From positions 1,183,001-1,247,000 of the forward strand of contig NZ_JACHVC010000012.1 of assembly GCF_014230145.1 (NCBI RefSeq): DNA of 64,000 bases, in the 5' to 3' direction. The translations under genes and the position numbers were made by a program. Below are positions 62,368 to 64,000 of this stretch, piece by piece. Position 1 is the stretch's first letter; each line of letters starts with the position of its first letter. This stretch comes from Pelagicoccus albus (lineage in GTDB: Bacteria > Verrucomicrobiota > Verrucomicrobiia > Opitutales > Opitutaceae). The notes beneath the pieces are model-generated. The model had not been told where the DNA came from and did no database searches. It was given only the letters and a program-made list of their open reading frames with translations.

Positions 62368-63678
62368 TTAGCTATCTGTGGAGGGGGATGCCCAGGCTAG
62401 CCAGATGGCAGCGGTCCAAGTGAAATGGTTTCCTCCAGAGCCTTCGCCTGTCATGGGGTCGAAGTACTCGAAGAAGCCTGATTCTTGGATAACCTTGCGG
62501 GTGTCGAGTCGGATACGAGTGGCTTTTTCTTCGAAGCCATATTCCTCAAGCCCGCGGGCGATGAGGTAGTTTACGATAGCCCAAGTGGGCCCACGCCAGT
62601 AGCGGCGCGAATCGAATTTTGGATGTTGGGGATCGAAGCTTGGTACGCTATATGGTGCGGCGTCCAATATTCGGCTAAGTGTTTTTTGTAGTTTTGCGTC
62701 TCGTTTGGGTTTGGTAATTCCTCCGTAGTAGCTCAGGAAGCCTACGCTCGATACTCCGTCGGCGTGTTGCCCGGTGCGCAGGTTGCGGGCCGAGTAGGCG
62801 TTTATTTCGTCGTTCCAGAGGTAGCTTGCGGCTATCTGGTCTCGGTAGAGCCACGTGTCGATTTCATGCACGGCGGATTCCTTGTCCAGGTACTTGGCCA
62901 AGGCTTGCAGGTCGCGATCCGCTCGCATGAGGATAAAAGTGATGCCCGGATCCGCTACGGCGAAAGGTCCCTCTCGGGTGATCTGGGTGTGGTCCCAGCC
63001 GCAGTCGCGGCCATACTCAACCAGTTTGATGTAGCGGTCGTACTCGGCGTTGGTTGGCCGCATGGCGGCGTCGACGTGGCCGAGGTCCTTACGTTGGTAA
63101 GGGGTGACTCCGGTTGGGTCGACGTCGGCGAGGGCGTCGTCCCAGTCCGGCGAATTATCTCGTCCGGATTCCCACGGGTGGGTCACGGCGATGGCGGAAC
63201 CGCCTGAAATGACGCGCATGGTGTGGAACCAGCGGTGCCAACGCATCAGGCGAGGGAAGAGTTCGGGGAGGCGTTGTTTCCCGATTTCAGGATTCTTCTC
63301 GTAAAGGTCGCGGACAATGGTAGCCGCCACGGGTGGCTGAGAGCAGCCGGAGGTCGGGACGTCATGTGTACCACCCCATACTTTGGGGCCGGGAAAGTAG
63401 GATGGCGAATCGCGGCGGAAAACGATATGGGCCGCCATGCCGTTTTTCCATTGTCCTTGGAAAAGTGATTCGACCTCGGTCCAAGCTCGATCGAGGTCGA
63501 TCTCGGAGAAGCCTAGAGCCACGAACATGGAGTCCCAGTTCCACTGATATGGATAGAGGCCTTTGGTGGGCAGAGTGTAGTCTCCCCAAGAGTTTTCCCG
63601 CAGGATCTGGATGGCTCTTTTATCTAGATCGTACCCGGGCTTTTTGAGCGATGTATCGTCTGTGGAAAGTGATTTCAT
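62368..63678 (-). CDS. GH63-type (MGH-like) glycoside hydrolase
   Basis: 436 residues with no signal peptide, so probably cytoplasmic. It is an (alpha/alpha)6 barrel with the diagnostic YPYQWNWDSMFVALGF near the N-terminus, THPWESGRDNSPDWDDAL in the middle, and RRYWRGPTWAIVNYLIARGL and GEGSGGNHFTWTAAIWL at the end. These occur in the GH63 C-terminal domain, mannosylglycerate/glucosylglycerate hydrolases and related alpha-glycosidases. A role in breakdown of a compatible solute such as glucosylglycerate is possible but not proven. No trehalose- or glycerate-related gene is adjacent. Upstream about 130 bp are free before the next gene's end. Confidence 0.88.
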   Translation of the reverse strand: MKSLSTDDTSLKKPGYDLDKRAIQILRENSWGDYTLPTKGLYPYQWNWDSMFVALGFSEIDLDRAWTEVESLFQGQWKNGMAAHIVFRRDSPSYFPGPKVWGGTHDVPTSGCSQPPVAATIVRDLYEKNPEIGKQRLPELFPRLMRWHRWFHTMRVISGGSAIAVTHPWESGRDNSPDWDDALADVDPTGVTPYQRKDLGHVDAAMRPTNAEYDRYIKLVEYGRDCGWDHTQITREGPFAVADPGITFILMRADRDLQALAKYLDKESAVHEIDTWLYRDQIAASYLWNDEINAYSARNLRTGQHADGVSSVGFLSYYGGITKPKRDAKLQKTLSRILDAAPYSVPSFDPQHPKFDSRRYWRGPTWAIVNYLIARGLEEYGFEEKATRIRLDTRKVIQESGFFEYFDPMTGEGSGGNHFTWTAAIWLAWASPSTDS

Positions 63679-63809
63679 GCAGAAGCTCAGCCGGCCACTT
63701 TTTGGTATGGGAGGGTTTCAGTGATCGGCATACCGATTATGAGCATTGTTTATGCCGGATGGCTGGTTGCTTAAAATTGGCCTCTATCCTTGTGGGCAGC
63801 TTTCCAGCT

Positions 63810-64000
63810 TTAACTTTTTTTCACGAATTCGGACTTTAGCTTCATGCCTCCGAAGCCCGGAATTTTACAATCTATGTTGTGATCGCCCTCGCAGAGACGG
63901 ATGTTTTTGACCTTTGTTCCTGCCTTGAGATCGCCTTGGGCTCCTTTGACTTTCAGGTCTTTGATCAGGGTTACGGTGTCGCCGTCGGAGAGGGTGTTGC
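63810..64000 (-). CDS. PhnA/YjdM-like protein, C-terminal part (runs off window)
   Basis: The last 62 residues and the TAA stop (63812-63810) are visible; the start lies beyond the window edge. [19 protein letters not shown] and the following [29 protein letters not shown] blocks match the C-terminal domain of the PhnA/YjdM family of small zinc-ribbon proteins. The N-terminal zinc ribbon is not visible. Despite the old 'alkylphosphonate' name, the function of the family is not established in most bacteria. It is too short to be noticed as a long open frame within this window. Confidence 0.85.
   Translation of the reverse strand, partial: NTLSDGDTVTLIKDLKVKGAQGDLKAGTKVKNIRLCEGDHNIDCKIPGFGGMKLKSEFVKKS

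Overview
The window looks like a chromosomal segment of a marine-type Verrucomicrobiota bacterium, most likely order Opitutales (Pelagicoccus/Coraliomargarita-like). The evidence is a 1,280-residue TonB-dependent receptor with the N-terminal FELSPFEVSG motif typical of that group, many secreted glycoside hydrolases and a sulfatase, C-terminal 'DPDGDGVVNLLE'-type segments on secreted proteins, weak Shine-Dalgarno signals and moderate GC. Genus is inference. No rRNA, tRNA or CRISPR array was seen.

Layout. 1-4439: the 3' end of a large Ig/Calx-beta surface protein, a secreted amidase-signature enzyme and a leader-like intergenic region. 4440-19067: a polysaccharide-utilisation region with a TonB receptor, a modular secreted protein with ricin/LamG/FN3 domains, a two-component system with a second divergent NarL-type regulator, a GH27 alpha-galactosidase and a GH30 glucosylceramidase-like enzyme. 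19261-19970: a REP-associated transposase with its palindromes. 20030-25547: minus-strand genes (repeat protein with Cys-rich tail, DUF3108/TapB-like protein, LpxR, ChrA, LacI regulator). 25834-31689: two secreted proteins, an IclR regulator, a fused dipeptide epimerase-MpaA murein amidase and a divergent N-acetylmuramoyl-L-alanine amidase, together a peptidoglycan-recycling cluster. 31768-39721: purL, rhomboid protease and a DUF2868/DUF3482-GTPase pair. 39751-43435: an ECF sigma factor with a large membrane C-terminus, facing a CIA30-domain/acyltransferase operon. 43541-51271: a GH105 hydrolase, then a 5-kb secreted giant gene bracketed by two 398-bp direct repeats, with a third degenerate copy. 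51408-64000: three overlapping small unknown genes, ilvE, an OafA-type acyltransferase, FKBP and cyclophilin isomerases, a sulfatase, a P1B-4 metal ATPase, a GH63-type hydrolase and the end of a phnA/yjdM-like gene.

The most interesting signals are four. (1) A three-copy module (44749-45146, 50432-50829, 51046-51271) made of a conserved leader, a 56-codon membrane-peptide gene (six codons in the third copy), and a roughly 75-nt hairpin-plus-terminator RNA with compensatory base changes in three helices. (2) Two divergent promoters with the identical pattern TGTCACC-N16-GCAC between the ECF sigma gene and its neighbour, implying an autoregulated regulon. (3) A ubiquitin-like beta-grasp domain near the C-terminus of the secreted 1,691-residue protein. 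(4) A one-polypeptide fusion of two consecutive murein-peptide recycling enzymes.
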